From: Phycisphaerae bacterium
GTDB taxonomy: Bacteria > Planctomycetota > Phycisphaerae > Sedimentisphaerales > Anaerohalosphaeraceae
Length of the DNA stretch: 64,000 nt
Assembly (NCBI GenBank): GCA_014859965.1
Contig: JACZKQ010000167.1
Coordinates: 1 to 64,000, forward strand
Direction: 5' to 3'
Of this stretch, positions 52,939 to 61,706 are shown one piece after another. Within the stretch, counting starts at the first letter, position 1. Every line of letters starts with the position of its first letter. The notes under the pieces were generated by a model. It had not been told where the DNA came from and did not search any database. It was given only the letters and a program-made list of their open reading frames with translations. The translations under genes and the position numbers were made by a program.

Positions 52939-54189
52939 TCAATCATGTTCCTCGCCCGATGCGGTTTTCTCGACTCCCTCGTTTTTCCTCTGCTCCTGCG
53001 CCATAATGCTTTCGGCCTGCTTCCTGCTCTTTTCCGCGGCCAGGCGTTTCGCTTCCTCACTTGCCGCCGATACCACAGTCTGGGCGATCGCCTTGTCGAC
53101 GCCCAACTCTTCTACGAGCGGATCGAGGCCGACCTCCTCAAGATCGAGCACGGAGATAATACCCAGCGCCAGCAGATTATCCACAAAGGTATCGTTGATG
53201 CCCTCGATGTCCTTGAGACAGGTCGCCAGTCGCTCCACCTCGCGATTGTACTCCGATGGCGTGAGGATGTCGATGTCCCAGCCGGTCAGCCGCGCTGCAA
53301 GCCGCACGTTCTGGCCGTGCTTGCCGATGGCCAGGCTCAACTGGTCTTCACTCACTACGACAGTAGCCCTGCCGAGTTCAAAACAGATGGCGATTTCACT
53401 CACCTCAGCGGGTTTGAGGGCGTTTGCGATCAGCACCTGCGACGAATCGCTCCAGCGCACGATATCGATCTTTTCGCCGCCGAGTTCGTCGACGATGTTT
53501 CTGATCCTGCTGCCGCGCACGCCGACGCACGCCCCCACGGCGTCCACTTTGTCGTCGTTGGAATGCACGGCAATTTTGGTCCGATAGCCCGCCTCGCGCG
53601 CAAGGCCCTTGATTTCGATGATGCTTTCGGCGACCTCGGGCACCTCCAGTTCGAACAGCCTGCGTATAAAGTCAGGGTGCGTTCGGGAAAGGATGATCCG
53701 CACCTGACTGGCGGTATCGCGCACATCGAGGATCAGGCAGCGGATGCGCTCACCCGGATGGTGCGTCTCGCCTGTAATTTGCTCCGTTCGCGGCATAATG
53801 CCTTCGGCGCGGCTGAAAGTGACCACAAGAGAGCCGCCTTCGTAGCGTCCCGCGACGCCGTTGATGATCTCGCCTTTGCGCTGCACGTATTCGGCGAAAA
53901 TGCTGTCGCGCTCGTCGGCCTTGATCTTCTGAATCATAACCTGCTTGGCGGTCTGGGCCGGGATCCTCCCCAGACTCCGGACGTCAATCTTCTCCTCATC
54001 CTTGAAGGCGGTGATCTCTCCGCTGCCGCGGTCGATGGTGACGACGATGTCGACGTCGGCTTCTTCCTTGCCGTACGATTTACGAATGGCCGACACCATC
54101 GCTGCTTCAAGGTCCTGGAAAATCGACTCGCGATCAATGTTCTTGTCGCGTGCGATATTATCAACGATCCTTATCAGTTCCTGACTCAT
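52939..54189 (-). CDS. nusA: Transcription termination/antitermination factor NusA
   Basis: The protein (416 aa) has an N-terminal RNAP-binding domain (1-125), an S1 domain (about 130-200), two KH domains (about 210-345; VGVRGSRIRNIVDELGGEKI and LAIGKHGQNVRLAARLTGWD) and a C-terminal helix-hairpin-helix or acidic repeat (GINDTFVDNLLALGIISVLD). NusA binds the RNAP flap and RNA and modulates pausing and termination. No rimP gene precedes it, unlike many operons. AGAGGA lies just before the ATG. It heads the minus-strand operon with infB and rbfA. A consensus promoter and a terminator-like hairpin lie in its leader. Confidence 0.95.
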   Translation of the reverse strand: MSQELIRIVDNIARDKNIDRESIFQDLEAAMVSAIRKSYGKEEADVDIVVTIDRGSGEITAFKDEEKIDVRSLGRIPAQTAKQVMIQKIKADERDSIFAEYVQRKGEIINGVAGRYEGGSLVVTFSRAEGIMPRTEQITGETHHPGERIRCLILDVRDTASQVRIILSRTHPDFIRRLFELEVPEVAESIIEIKGLAREAGYRTKIAVHSNDDKVDAVGACVGVRGSRIRNIVDELGGEKIDIVRWSDSSQVLIANALKPAEVSEIAICFELGRATVVVSEDQLSLAIGKHGQNVRLAARLTGWDIDILTPSEYNREVERLATCLKDIEGINDTFVDNLLALGIISVLDLEEVGLDPLVEELGVDKAIAQTVVSAASEEAKRLAAEKSRKQAESIMAQEQRKNEGVEKTASGEEHD

Positions 54190-54214
54190 ATCCTCTTTTT
54201 CCCTGTCCTTGAAA

Positions 54215-54473
54215 CAAAAAAAGTGGAAACCTTCAGGCCGCCACTTTAGTCCACCGCAAAGATCAAGTTACGCTGTGTCGCCTAATTCGGCATACCCACC
54301 ACCTCCCGCGATAACATGTTCGCCTGCAGTGTCCCTGAAGCACGAAGCGCCAAAACAATAAATCCGGCGCACATTGCGTCCGTATAGAAGCGTTCAAACC
54401 TATACGAATGCACGACTGATTCCCACAGTATTCACTTAGCGCACCCTTTCCTTGTCGCTAAAACCAGTACAAC
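54215..54473 (-). ncRNA. Structured nusA leader or small RNA
   Basis: The region runs from the predicted start of the consensus promoter to the terminator-like hairpin, about 255 bases. Read on the minus strand it can form TTAGCG/CGCTAA near the 5' end and a CGTATAG/CTATACG hairpin (54406-54381). It shows no match to tmRNA, SRP RNA, RNase P RNA or a T-box that I can recognise. No protein of ordinary size is encoded in it. It is either a regulatory leader or an independent RNA. Confidence 0.4.
54216..54247 (-). terminator. Terminator-like hairpin in the nusA leader (possible attenuator)
   Basis: On the minus strand AAAGTGG (54247-54241) and CCACTTT (54226-54220) make a 7-bp stem, with a loop that can add CCT/AGG pairs, followed by TTTT. 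It lies 26 bases before the nusA start codon and downstream of the promoter at 54480. It could attenuate nusA, perhaps under NusA's own control, or end a short RNA. Confidence 0.65.
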
Positions 54474-54479
54474 ACGCAG

Positions 54480-54507
54480 ATTATAACTGCATTCATGCGA
54501 CTGTCAA
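54480..54507 (-). promoter_or_regulatory. Consensus sigma-70 promoter upstream of nusA
   Basis: On the minus strand TTGACA (54507-54502), a 16-base spacer and TATAAT (54485-54480) match both hexamer consensus sequences exactly. The predicted start is near 54473, about 285 bases before nusA. Confidence 0.8.
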
Positions 54508-54646
54508 CACCCTATTTAACGAATTATGCGCCGCTTTGTTTGGCATTAGTTTATTTGTCGACCAGAAAACGATCCGGACTTTATTAACGGAATGCCGCAC
54601 TGACAGGTCGCAAAAATGTCATGTCAGCCAAAATGAAGCCTTATAT

Positions 54647-54699
54647 ACGTCTGGGCGGGGTGTGTACCCAATCGCGGAGGTGTTCCAGACGTTGTTTTT
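54647..54699 (+). terminator. Terminator-like inverted repeat in mnmG-nusA spacer
   Basis: ACGTCTGG (54647-54654) pairs with CCAGACGT (54685-54692); GGGT/ACCC forms a smaller inner hairpin. TGTTTTT follows on the plus strand. No plus-strand gene precedes it, so it may end a short transcript or be fortuitous. The remaining bases between 54510 and 54847 hold another small inverted repeat (CTGACA/TGTCAG, 54600-54627) but no gene. Confidence 0.35.
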
Positions 54700-54847
54700 A
54701 TCGGGCTGAGTTCGAAATGAGCCGGCACCCCCCACCCGGCCGCGTGGTTTCGCGTGGGAATAACGCATATAATTTTATATTCCAAGCAGCACCGACTGCA
54801 CGCGACTGCCGCAAGGCACTTCCCCCTGGAGCGTCGCCGGTATGTAC

Positions 54848-56659
54848 TCATTTTAAGCTGTGGTTCTTCTTTAGATGGATTTGGATAACCGTTACGTCGG
54901 CAGGTGTGATGCCTCCGATTCTGGAGGCCTGGCCGAGGGTGTGGGGCTGGAAGGCGGCGAGTTTTTCTTTTGCCTCATACCGCAGGTGGCTGATCGTCCG
55001 ATAATCAAGCCACGCGGGCAGCTTGATGTTCTCAAGGTTGCGAAATCCGGCGATCTGCTGTTGCTGGCGAACCAGGTAGCCTTCGTACTTGGCGTCGACG
55101 CACGCGGCCTGCAAAACCTCATTCGGCAAGTTCAACATCTGAATTGCAGGTTCGGCAAGGATCCCATCCGTCGGGCAGTCGGGCTGTTTCAGTAACTGCC
55201 ACAGGGGTTTGCCGTCGCGGCGCACCTGTTTGAGGATACCGCTGACTTGTTCGACCCCCGCGACCTTGTGGAGGTAAGTTTGCCATCGCGTGTCGTCGAC
55301 AAGGCCGACCGATCTGCCGATATCAGTCAATCTCCGGTCGGCGTTATCGGACCTTAAGCTTAGCCGGTACTCGGCCCGTGAGGTGAACATGCGGTAGGGC
55401 TCGTCGATCTGGCGGGTTCGGAGATCATCTATAAGGACGCCGATGTACGCCTGATCCCTGCCCAGAACGAGCGGTTCGGCCCCGCCGATTTTGCGGACGG
55501 CGTTGACGCCGGCCACGAGTCCCTGGGCGCCGGCTTCTTCGTAGCCGCTGGTGCCGTTAACCTGCCCGGCAAGAAAGAGCCCCGCGACGGCACGGGTTTC
55601 GAGATTCGCCTGCAACTGAACTGCGGGGCAATAATCGTATTCGATGGCGTAGGCGTAGTGGATGATCCGGGCCCTGCGAGTGCCGGGCAGCATCGCGATC
55701 ATCTGATCCTGAATGTCCTCCGGGAAGGAGGTGCTGATCCCGTTGCAGTAAATCGTCGAAAGGGCCTCGTCCTCGGGTTCGAGGAAGACCTGGTGGCGGT
55801 CCTTGTCCGCAAACCGGACAACTTTAGTTTCAATGCTGGGGCAATACCGGGCGCCCGTAGCCGTGATCTGCCCGGTATACATCGGGGCCCTGTGAAGATT
55901 TTCGCGGAGCAGGTCGTGGATGGCCGGGTGGGTCCAGGTGATCCAGCAGGGCGTCTGCGGACGATCAATCCGCTCATTCAGAAAGGAAAACGGCATAGGC
56001 TCATCGTCGCCGGGCTGGACCTCGACTTCATCAAAGTTAACGGTCGCCGCATCGAGCCGCGGCGGGGTGCCTGTCTTGAGGCGGCCGATCGTCAGACCGA
56101 GCCGTCGGAGACTGTCGCTCAATTCGTTGCTTGCGGGCTCGTCGAGTCGGCCGCCGGCCCATTGCCGCGGACCCACATGCATGACGCCGCGCAGGAAGGT
56201 TCCCGCCGTGACGATGACCGTGGGTGCGGCGAACTGCGTGCCGTCGAGGCATGCAACACCGGTGACCGCGCCATCGCTGGTCAGGATATCCGCGGCGACG
56301 CCTTCATGAATCGTCAGATTGTCGGCGTTTTCGAGGGCATTGCGGATGTAGTCCTTATACTTGTACTTATCCGCTTGGGCGCGCGGCGACTGGACGGCCG
56401 GGCCCTTGGAGCGGTTGAGCAGCCGAAACTGAATCCCCGTGGCGTCGATGGCCAGGCCCATGAGTCCGCCCAAAGCGTCGATTTCGCGGACGATCTGACC
56501 CTTGGCGAGCCCTCCGATGGCGGGGTTGCAGCTCATCTTGGCGATGGTGTCGCGGCGCATCGTTATCAGAAGCGTCCGTGCGCCCAGCCGACAAGCCGCC
56601 CATGCCGCCTCAACCCCGGCATGCCCTCCTCCAATCACAATGCAGTCGAACGCCCCCAT
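54848..56659 (-). CDS. mnmG: tRNA uridine-5-carboxymethylaminomethyl modification enzyme MnmG
   Basis: The protein has 603 aa. The ATG at 56659 is chosen because MGAFDCIVIGGGHAGVEAAW is the family start; the open frame extends into acpS. FAD-binding motifs are GGGHAGVEAA and ITMRRDTIAKMSCNPAIGG. SRAEYRLSLRSDNADRRLT and the C-terminal tRNA-binding domain follow. With MnmE it adds a carboxymethylaminomethyl group to U34 of certain tRNAs. The gene for MnmE is not in the window. Its start lies just inside the end of the acpS reading segment, so the two are coupled. Length is normal. Confidence 0.95.
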   Translation of the reverse strand: MGAFDCIVIGGGHAGVEAAWAACRLGARTLLITMRRDTIAKMSCNPAIGGLAKGQIVREIDALGGLMGLAIDATGIQFRLLNRSKGPAVQSPRAQADKYKYKDYIRNALENADNLTIHEGVAADILTSDGAVTGVACLDGTQFAAPTVIVTAGTFLRGVMHVGPRQWAGGRLDEPASNELSDSLRRLGLTIGRLKTGTPPRLDAATVNFDEVEVQPGDDEPMPFSFLNERIDRPQTPCWITWTHPAIHDLLRENLHRAPMYTGQITATGARYCPSIETKVVRFADKDRHQVFLEPEDEALSTIYCNGISTSFPEDIQDQMIAMLPGTRRARIIHYAYAIEYDYCPAVQLQANLETRAVAGLFLAGQVNGTSGYEEAGAQGLVAGVNAVRKIGGAEPLVLGRDQAYIGVLIDDLRTRQIDEPYRMFTSRAEYRLSLRSDNADRRLTDIGRSVGLVDDTRWQTYLHKVAGVEQVSGILKQVRRDGKPLWQLLKQPDCPTDGILAEPAIQMLNLPNEVLQAACVDAKYEGYLVRQQQQIAGFRNLENIKLPAWLDYRTISHLRYEAKEKLAAFQPHTLGQASRIGGITPADVTVIQIHLKKNHSLK

Positions 56660-56661
56660 AT

Positions 56662-57051
56662 TCACTTTGCTTCCGCCAGGGCGACCGCCGAGGCGATGGC
56701 CCAATTAGCGGTGTGCGTGATGCTCAATGTGATTTGCTCGATGCCGAGCGTGTCGGCGATGCGTTTGACCTCACCGGAGATTTCAACCATGGGCTGGCCG
56801 GCGGAATTGTTGAGCACTTCGATGTCGGTCCAGGCGATGCGTCCCCGCCAGCCGGTGCCGATGAGCTTGAGCACCGCTTCCTTGGCGGCAAAACGTCCGG
56901 CAAGTTTTTCGACACGGTTACGAACGCGGTCCGCCGCGGCCTGCTCGCCGGTCGTAAAAACGCGGTTGAGAAACCGGCTTCCGTGCCGCTCGATCAATTC
57001 TTCGAGCCGCGGAAAGTCAACCAGGTCAATACCATGAGCAATTATCTTCAT
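56662..57051 (-). CDS. acpS: Holo-[acyl-carrier-protein] synthase
   Basis: The protein (129 aa) transfers 4'-phosphopantetheine from CoA to acyl carrier protein. The conserved start is IIAHGIDLVDFPRLEELIER, with the magnesium-binding Asp. FTTGEQAAA and RFAAKEAVLKLIGTG follow, with the second acidic ligand. Length is typical. It lies 22 bases after the PPIase gene and joins mnmG directly. Confidence 0.94.
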   Translation of the reverse strand: MKIIAHGIDLVDFPRLEELIERHGSRFLNRVFTTGEQAAADRVRNRVEKLAGRFAAKEAVLKLIGTGWRGRIAWTDIEVLNNSAGQPMVEISGEVKRIADTLGIEQITLSITHTANWAIASAVALAEAK

Positions 57052-57073
57052 TCGTTCACCCGGCGTCCACGTC

Positions 57074-58264
57074 TCAGTTGCCGGCGAGCCCCTGTTCGGA
57101 CCGCCATCTCACCCACGCTTTTTCAGTGCACCAATCCACAAACGGATCCAGGCCCGCGACGTCCGCCTGTTCTATCAGTTTGCTGATCAGCTTTTCAAAT
57201 CGCTCACGGCGCCGGACCATCTGGATATCCATTTCGATCCTGGCCTGAATGTCTGCGAATGCCGCCACACCGCCGACCTTCTTGTCTTCGACCTTCACCA
57301 GAAAAATATGACCGTCCGACTCGATGGGCCCGGCGACCTGCCCGATCTCCATTTTCTGGGCGGCCGCCAGCACCGGAGCATAGGTGCTCACCAGGCGCGA
57401 ACCCTCGCTGACAGGCGTCCACAAACCGCCGTCCGCGGCGCGGTGCCCGTGCGAGTGGAGAGTGGCCAATTCCGCAAAATCCGCACCATTCTTGATCTGT
57501 TCCAGCAGGGCCCCGGCCTTGGCGAGTGCCGCCTGCTGCGAGCCGCCGGCGGCCTGGATTTCCTCAAAGCCAAGCCGCCCGGGAACGATGTCGATCAGCC
57601 GAAACTGAACGTAACCGTCCCACTTGACGTCTTCTCGCCGAAGAAAACCCTTGAACTGAAAATGGTCGTTCTGCATCGCCTCGTAAGAAGCCAGCATCTC
57701 GCTGTGAGAGATCGGCCGGTCCTCCATGAGGTTATGCGACGCATAATACGACTGGGTCAGCAGGAGCTTCTTCTGAAACTCGCGGAATTTCGTCCAGTCC
57801 ATGCCCCGTTCGGCAAGCGCTTTCTGTGCCTCCGCATAATTGTTGCCGTAACCCGCCAGAAACCTTTTAATTTCCTTCTCCACCGCGGTTTCCAGCATGT
57901 CGTCAATTTTTTCAGGGGCCTGCTTTCTGGCTTCCTGGTACAGCAGGATGTCAGTGATCTTACCGATGACCGCTTCTCTTACCAGAGGCCTTGCGCGCAC
58001 GCGAAAAAGGTCGGCTTCGGTGCCGGCCGTCGGCCTGAAGACCTGCATTACGGGCGTGATGATCTCATCCACCGTGATGGTCTCGTTCTTGACGCTCAGG
58101 GTGAGGCCGTCGGATGGGACGGGCAGGTTCTCGCGGTGGGCAAATGGAATCTTCTCCATCTCTTCCTGAGTAAACTTGCCTTTGCGTGCCGTCTGGTCTT
58201 CACAGCCGACGACCAGAAGAGCCGCCACGCCGACCGCCAGGAGAATTTCATTTTTTCTTTTCAT
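57074..58264 (-). CDS. Parvulin-type peptidyl-prolyl isomerase lipoprotein (SurA/PpiC-like)
   Basis: The protein has 396 aa from the ATG at 58264; the frame extends seven codons upstream. The start is set by the lipoprotein signal KNEILLAVGVAALLVVGC, with lipobox cysteine 21. The N-terminal region (about 30-210) is helical and SurA-like. A PpiC-type rotamase domain follows from about 250 to 370, with FAELATLHSHGHRAADGGLW and QVAGPIESDGHIFLVKVEDK. It should be a periplasmic chaperone or isomerase anchored in a membrane, helping outer membrane or secreted proteins to fold. It lies between mfd and acpS. The number of exported proteins in this window makes such a chaperone useful, but a specific link is not shown. 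Confidence 0.87.
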   Translation of the reverse strand: MKRKNEILLAVGVAALLVVGCEDQTARKGKFTQEEMEKIPFAHRENLPVPSDGLTLSVKNETITVDEIITPVMQVFRPTAGTEADLFRVRARPLVREAVIGKITDILLYQEARKQAPEKIDDMLETAVEKEIKRFLAGYGNNYAEAQKALAERGMDWTKFREFQKKLLLTQSYYASHNLMEDRPISHSEMLASYEAMQNDHFQFKGFLRREDVKWDGYVQFRLIDIVPGRLGFEEIQAAGGSQQAALAKAGALLEQIKNGADFAELATLHSHGHRAADGGLWTPVSEGSRLVSTYAPVLAAAQKMEIGQVAGPIESDGHIFLVKVEDKKVGGVAAFADIQARIEMDIQMVRRRERFEKLISKLIEQADVAGLDPFVDWCTEKAWVRWRSEQGLAGN

Positions 58265-58354
58265 GGTATAATTCCCACAACCCATTGCGGCTTGAACACG
58301 GTCCGGTTAACCGATACGGAATGCGATTATATGTCATTGCGGCGCCGACGTCGA

Positions 58355-61300
58355 TTATTTTATTTTTCTCAACATCTTCCGCAGGATGCTCATCAGTGTC
58401 TCGGGCTCGAAATACTTGTTGTCCAGCCGCAGATGCACCGTGCGTGCGTCCGGTATGCGAACAATGCCCGGCGCCCGGGCGAAAAGGTCGGCGGTCGTTT
58501 CGTCGTCGGACAGAGTAAACACGAGATCCGGTTTTGAGACGAAAATGCTCTTAATGTCCCATCGCGCCGCCATGATCCTCAGTTGACTCAGATCCAGCAA
58601 TCGCTCGACCTGGCGGGGCGGCGGTCCAAAGAGGTCGCCCAGTTCTTCTCTCAGCCGGTCGAGATCGGCGACGCCCGCGGCAAGCGCGATGCGCCGGTAA
58701 ACATCCATGCGCTGCCGGTCGGAAGGAATGTATCCCTTGGGGATGTACGTGGGGAACGCGAGATCCACTATGACCGAGGGCGGTTCCTCCAGGGGCTCGT
58801 TTCGGAGTCGTTTGACGGCCTGGGCGAGCAGTTGACAGTACATCTCGTAGCCGACGGTATTGATGTGCCCCGACTGCTCGGCGCCCAGAATGTTGCCTGC
58901 CCCGCGTATTTCGAGGTCCCGCAGGGCAATACGAAAACCCGCGCCTAATTGTGAATACTCTTCGATGGCCTTGAGCCGTTTGGCGGCCGTTGGTGTGACG
59001 GGTCGGGACGGCGGCAGCAGAAGATAGGCGTAGGCCCGGTGCTTGTATCGCCCGACGCGCCCCCGCAACTGGTGAAGCTGGGCCAGCCCGAAGCGGTCGG
59101 CGTCGCAGATGATCATGGTGTTGGCGTTGGGAATGTCCAGGCCCGATTCAATGATAGTCGAGCAGACAAGGACCTGTGTACGCCCCGTCACGAAGCGGAT
59201 CATGGCGTCTTCGAGCTCGTGTTTGGCCATCTGTCCGTGAGCGACGTCCACGCGGACTGTGTTGTCGTTGATGAGCGTTCGCAATTCCGCGGCGGCCCGC
59301 TGGATGGACTGGACGCGATTATACAGGAAGAAGACCTGTCCCTGACGGTTGAGTTCATGAAAGATGGTCCGCCGCACAAGCGCTTTGTCATAGCGGCACA
59401 CGCGGGTCACGATGGCCCGGCGGTCGAGCGGCGGCGTCGACAGTGAGCTGATGTCGCGCAGCCCCAGAAGCGACAAGTGCAGCGTTCGCGGAATCGGTGT
59501 GGCGGTCATGGTCAAAACATCCACGTTGACCTTGAACTGCTTGAGCCGTTCCTTGTGCGCAACGCCGAACCGCTGCTCTTCGTCGACGATCAGCAGCCCG
59601 AGGTCTTTGAAGCCGACGTCCTGGCTCAGGAGACGGTGCGTACCGATGAGAATGTCCAGTTGTCCCCGTTTGGCGCGGGCGATGGTTTCCCGGGTATGCT
59701 TGGGGGCGGCAAAGCGGTTGATCACCTCGATGGTCACCGGAAAATCCGCGAAGCGCTGGGCGAAGGTCCGGCCGTGCTGAACGGACAGCACGGTCGTGGG
59801 CGCCAGCAGGGCCACCTGCTTTCCCGCTTCGACTGCCTTAAAAGCCGCCCGCATGGCCAGCTCCGTCTTCCCGTAGCCTACGTCGCCGCACAGCAGGCGA
59901 TCCATGGGCACGGGCTGCTTCATGTCGGTCTTGATGCGTTCGTTAACCGTGATCTGGTCCGGCGTTTCCTGGTAGAGAAACGACTCCTCGAATTCCTTTT
60001 GCCACACGGAATCGTCGCCGAACGCAAAGCCGCCTAACTTCTCACGCTGCGCCTGAAGGTCCAGAAGTTCCATCGCCAGTTCACGCACGCCGAGGGCGAC
60101 TTTTTCCTTCTGCCGCTCCCATTTTTTCGTTCCGATCTTGCTGAGCGCAGGACGCGTTGGGGCCGAGCCGATATATTTCTGAACGAGTGCGATGCTGCTG
60201 ACAGGCACGTGCAGCATGGTCTTGTCGGCGAACTCCAGCGTCAGATACTCGCTGATGCTGTCGTTCTTTTCCATCGTGGCGATGCCCCGGAACCGGCCGA
60301 TGCCGTAACTGACGTGTACGACGTAGTCGCCTTTTTGCAGGTCGAGCGTGCTTTCGACGGGTGATACGCTCCGGATGGCGCGAATGCGCCGGCGAACGGC
60401 GACCTGTCCGAAGATTTCGTGATGGCTGATGACGATGGCTTCCAGCGACGTCACCACAAAGCCCTGATGGATGAAACCGATGGGCAGATTCAGCCGCTCG
60501 GGCACGCGGCCGTGTTTCTCGGTAATGATTTCCGTGAGCCGTTTGGCCTCGGCGAAATTCTCGCAATAGAGATGCACTTCCTTGCGGTCGGCCTCGGCGA
60601 GCAGTTCCTCCAGTGCGTCGGTGCTGGACTTGTACATCGCGCCCGCCTTGTGTTCGTACTGCTGAGCACTGGTAACATCAATATGCAGGCTGTCGGCGGC
60701 ATCGGCGAAGCGGCTGATTTCAAGGAGTGCAAACCGGTTCAAGGCCTTATAGACGGCGGCCCAAGGGTACAGGCCCCGCGGGTCTTCGAGTCGGTCGAGG
60801 AATACATCCGAGACCTCGGCGGCGCTGGCGGGTTCTTCGAGAATAATGATCGCATCGGCGGGCAGAAGATTGGCAAACAGTTCCGTCTGCTCCAGCCGTT
60901 CATGGCCGACAGGCGCGATGATGCCGACGCTGTCGATGTGCGCGGTCGAACGCTGTGTATCCAGATCGATGCGGCGGAGGCTTTCGATGGTGTCGCCGAA
61001 AAACTCGATCCGGACGGCTTCGATATCGCGTACCGCGGATGTACCCCGTGCGGCGGTCTCGGTGGTGACCGGCGCAAAGACGTCCACAATACCGCCGCGG
61101 CGGGCGAACTGGCCGGGCAGGTCGATGCTCTCGACCTGCTCAAAGCCGGCGTCGAGCAGCCATTCGACGACAAGCTGGGGCTCGATGACCTGGCTGACCT
61201 TGAGCGTCAGCCCGCCCTGTTCGAGCAGTTCCAGGCTGGGAACAGGCTGATTGAGGGCCTGCACGGACGTGCTTATAATTAGGTCGCTCAAGTCCCGGCC

Positions 61301-61624
61301 GCGGCCCAGCCCCAATGCGATCCGCAGCCGCTGGGCGCCGATCTCGTCGGTGGCGTCGACCGGCTTATCCCGACCCTCCCATACCGGAAACGTCTCAACG
61401 GCTCGCCCGGCGAAAACAGCCAGGTCGTCGCTCACGTTGTCCGCGTCATCGATGTGCGGACTGACGTAAAGCACCGGGCGTTTGAGCTGCCCGGCGATGT
61501 GGGCCGCCAGCATGGGCGCAAAAGACCCCCACGTCCCGTCGACTTTTATGGGGGGGCGTCCACCCCCCGCGGCGTCGAGACGGGCTAATATCTCGCACAC
61601 CACTTTGTCTTTGTTGAGGTCCAA
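58355..61624 (-). CDS. mfd: Transcription-repair coupling factor
   Basis: The protein (1089 aa) is a little shorter than the E. coli protein of about 1150. The order is an N-terminal UvrB-like region (1-340), the RNAP-interacting CarD-like domain (about 440-500; LQKGDYVVHVSYGIGRFRGI), then the RecG-like translocase with Walker A GDVGYGKTE, DEEQRFG as Walker B and TATPIPRTLHLSLLGLRDIS. A C-terminal TRCF domain ends the protein. It removes RNA polymerase stalled at lesions and recruits UvrA. The TTG at 61624 is the likely start, although no strong ribosome site precedes it. It follows ileS by 82 bases. Confidence 0.95.
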   Translation of the reverse strand: MDLNKDKVVCEILARLDAAGGGRPPIKVDGTWGSFAPMLAAHIAGQLKRPVLYVSPHIDDADNVSDDLAVFAGRAVETFPVWEGRDKPVDATDEIGAQRLRIALGLGRGRDLSDLIISTSVQALNQPVPSLELLEQGGLTLKVSQVIEPQLVVEWLLDAGFEQVESIDLPGQFARRGGIVDVFAPVTTETAARGTSAVRDIEAVRIEFFGDTIESLRRIDLDTQRSTAHIDSVGIIAPVGHERLEQTELFANLLPADAIIILEEPASAAEVSDVFLDRLEDPRGLYPWAAVYKALNRFALLEISRFADAADSLHIDVTSAQQYEHKAGAMYKSSTDALEELLAEADRKEVHLYCENFAEAKRLTEIITEKHGRVPERLNLPIGFIHQGFVVTSLEAIVISHHEIFGQVAVRRRIRAIRSVSPVESTLDLQKGDYVVHVSYGIGRFRGIATMEKNDSISEYLTLEFADKTMLHVPVSSIALVQKYIGSAPTRPALSKIGTKKWERQKEKVALGVRELAMELLDLQAQREKLGGFAFGDDSVWQKEFEESFLYQETPDQITVNERIKTDMKQPVPMDRLLCGDVGYGKTELAMRAAFKAVEAGKQVALLAPTTVLSVQHGRTFAQRFADFPVTIEVINRFAAPKHTRETIARAKRGQLDILIGTHRLLSQDVGFKDLGLLIVDEEQRFGVAHKERLKQFKVNVDVLTMTATPIPRTLHLSLLGLRDISSLSTPPLDRRAIVTRVCRYDKALVRRTIFHELNRQGQVFFLYNRVQSIQRAAAELRTLINDNTVRVDVAHGQMAKHELEDAMIRFVTGRTQVLVCSTIIESGLDIPNANTMIICDADRFGLAQLHQLRGRVGRYKHRAYAYLLLPPSRPVTPTAAKRLKAIEEYSQLGAGFRIALRDLEIRGAGNILGAEQSGHINTVGYEMYCQLLAQAVKRLRNEPLEEPPSVIVDLAFPTYIPKGYIPSDRQRMDVYRRIALAAGVADLDRLREELGDLFGPPPRQVERLLDLSQLRIMAARWDIKSIFVSKPDLVFTLSDDETTADLFARAPGIVRIPDARTVHLRLDNKYFEPETLMSILRKMLRKIK

Positions 61625-61645
61625 TAGACCCGCTTATGTAAACAC

Positions 61646-61665
61646 CGGCGGGCAATGTCCCGCCG
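61646..61665 (-). terminator. Hairpin between ileS and mfd
   Basis: CGGCGGG (61646-61652) and CCCGCCG (61659-61665) form a perfect 7-bp stem with a six-base loop. On the minus strand only GTGTTTAC follows, so the U-tail is weak. It may partly end the ileS transcript or set a processing point. Confidence 0.4.
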
Positions 61666-61706
61666 TAAAATGACCTTCGCATCACATCCGAGCCGCCGGC
61701 CCGCGC

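Noticed and set aside
54282-54293. Three-residue leader peptide (ATG CCG AAT TAG) with GGGAGG before it in the nusA leader
   Set aside because: A reading this short is likely by chance, and it has no link to the hairpin by codon content.
61550-61572. G-run and C-run near the start of mfd
   Set aside because: It encodes the GGGRPP segment in frame with the rest of mfd. There is no sign of an inserted element.
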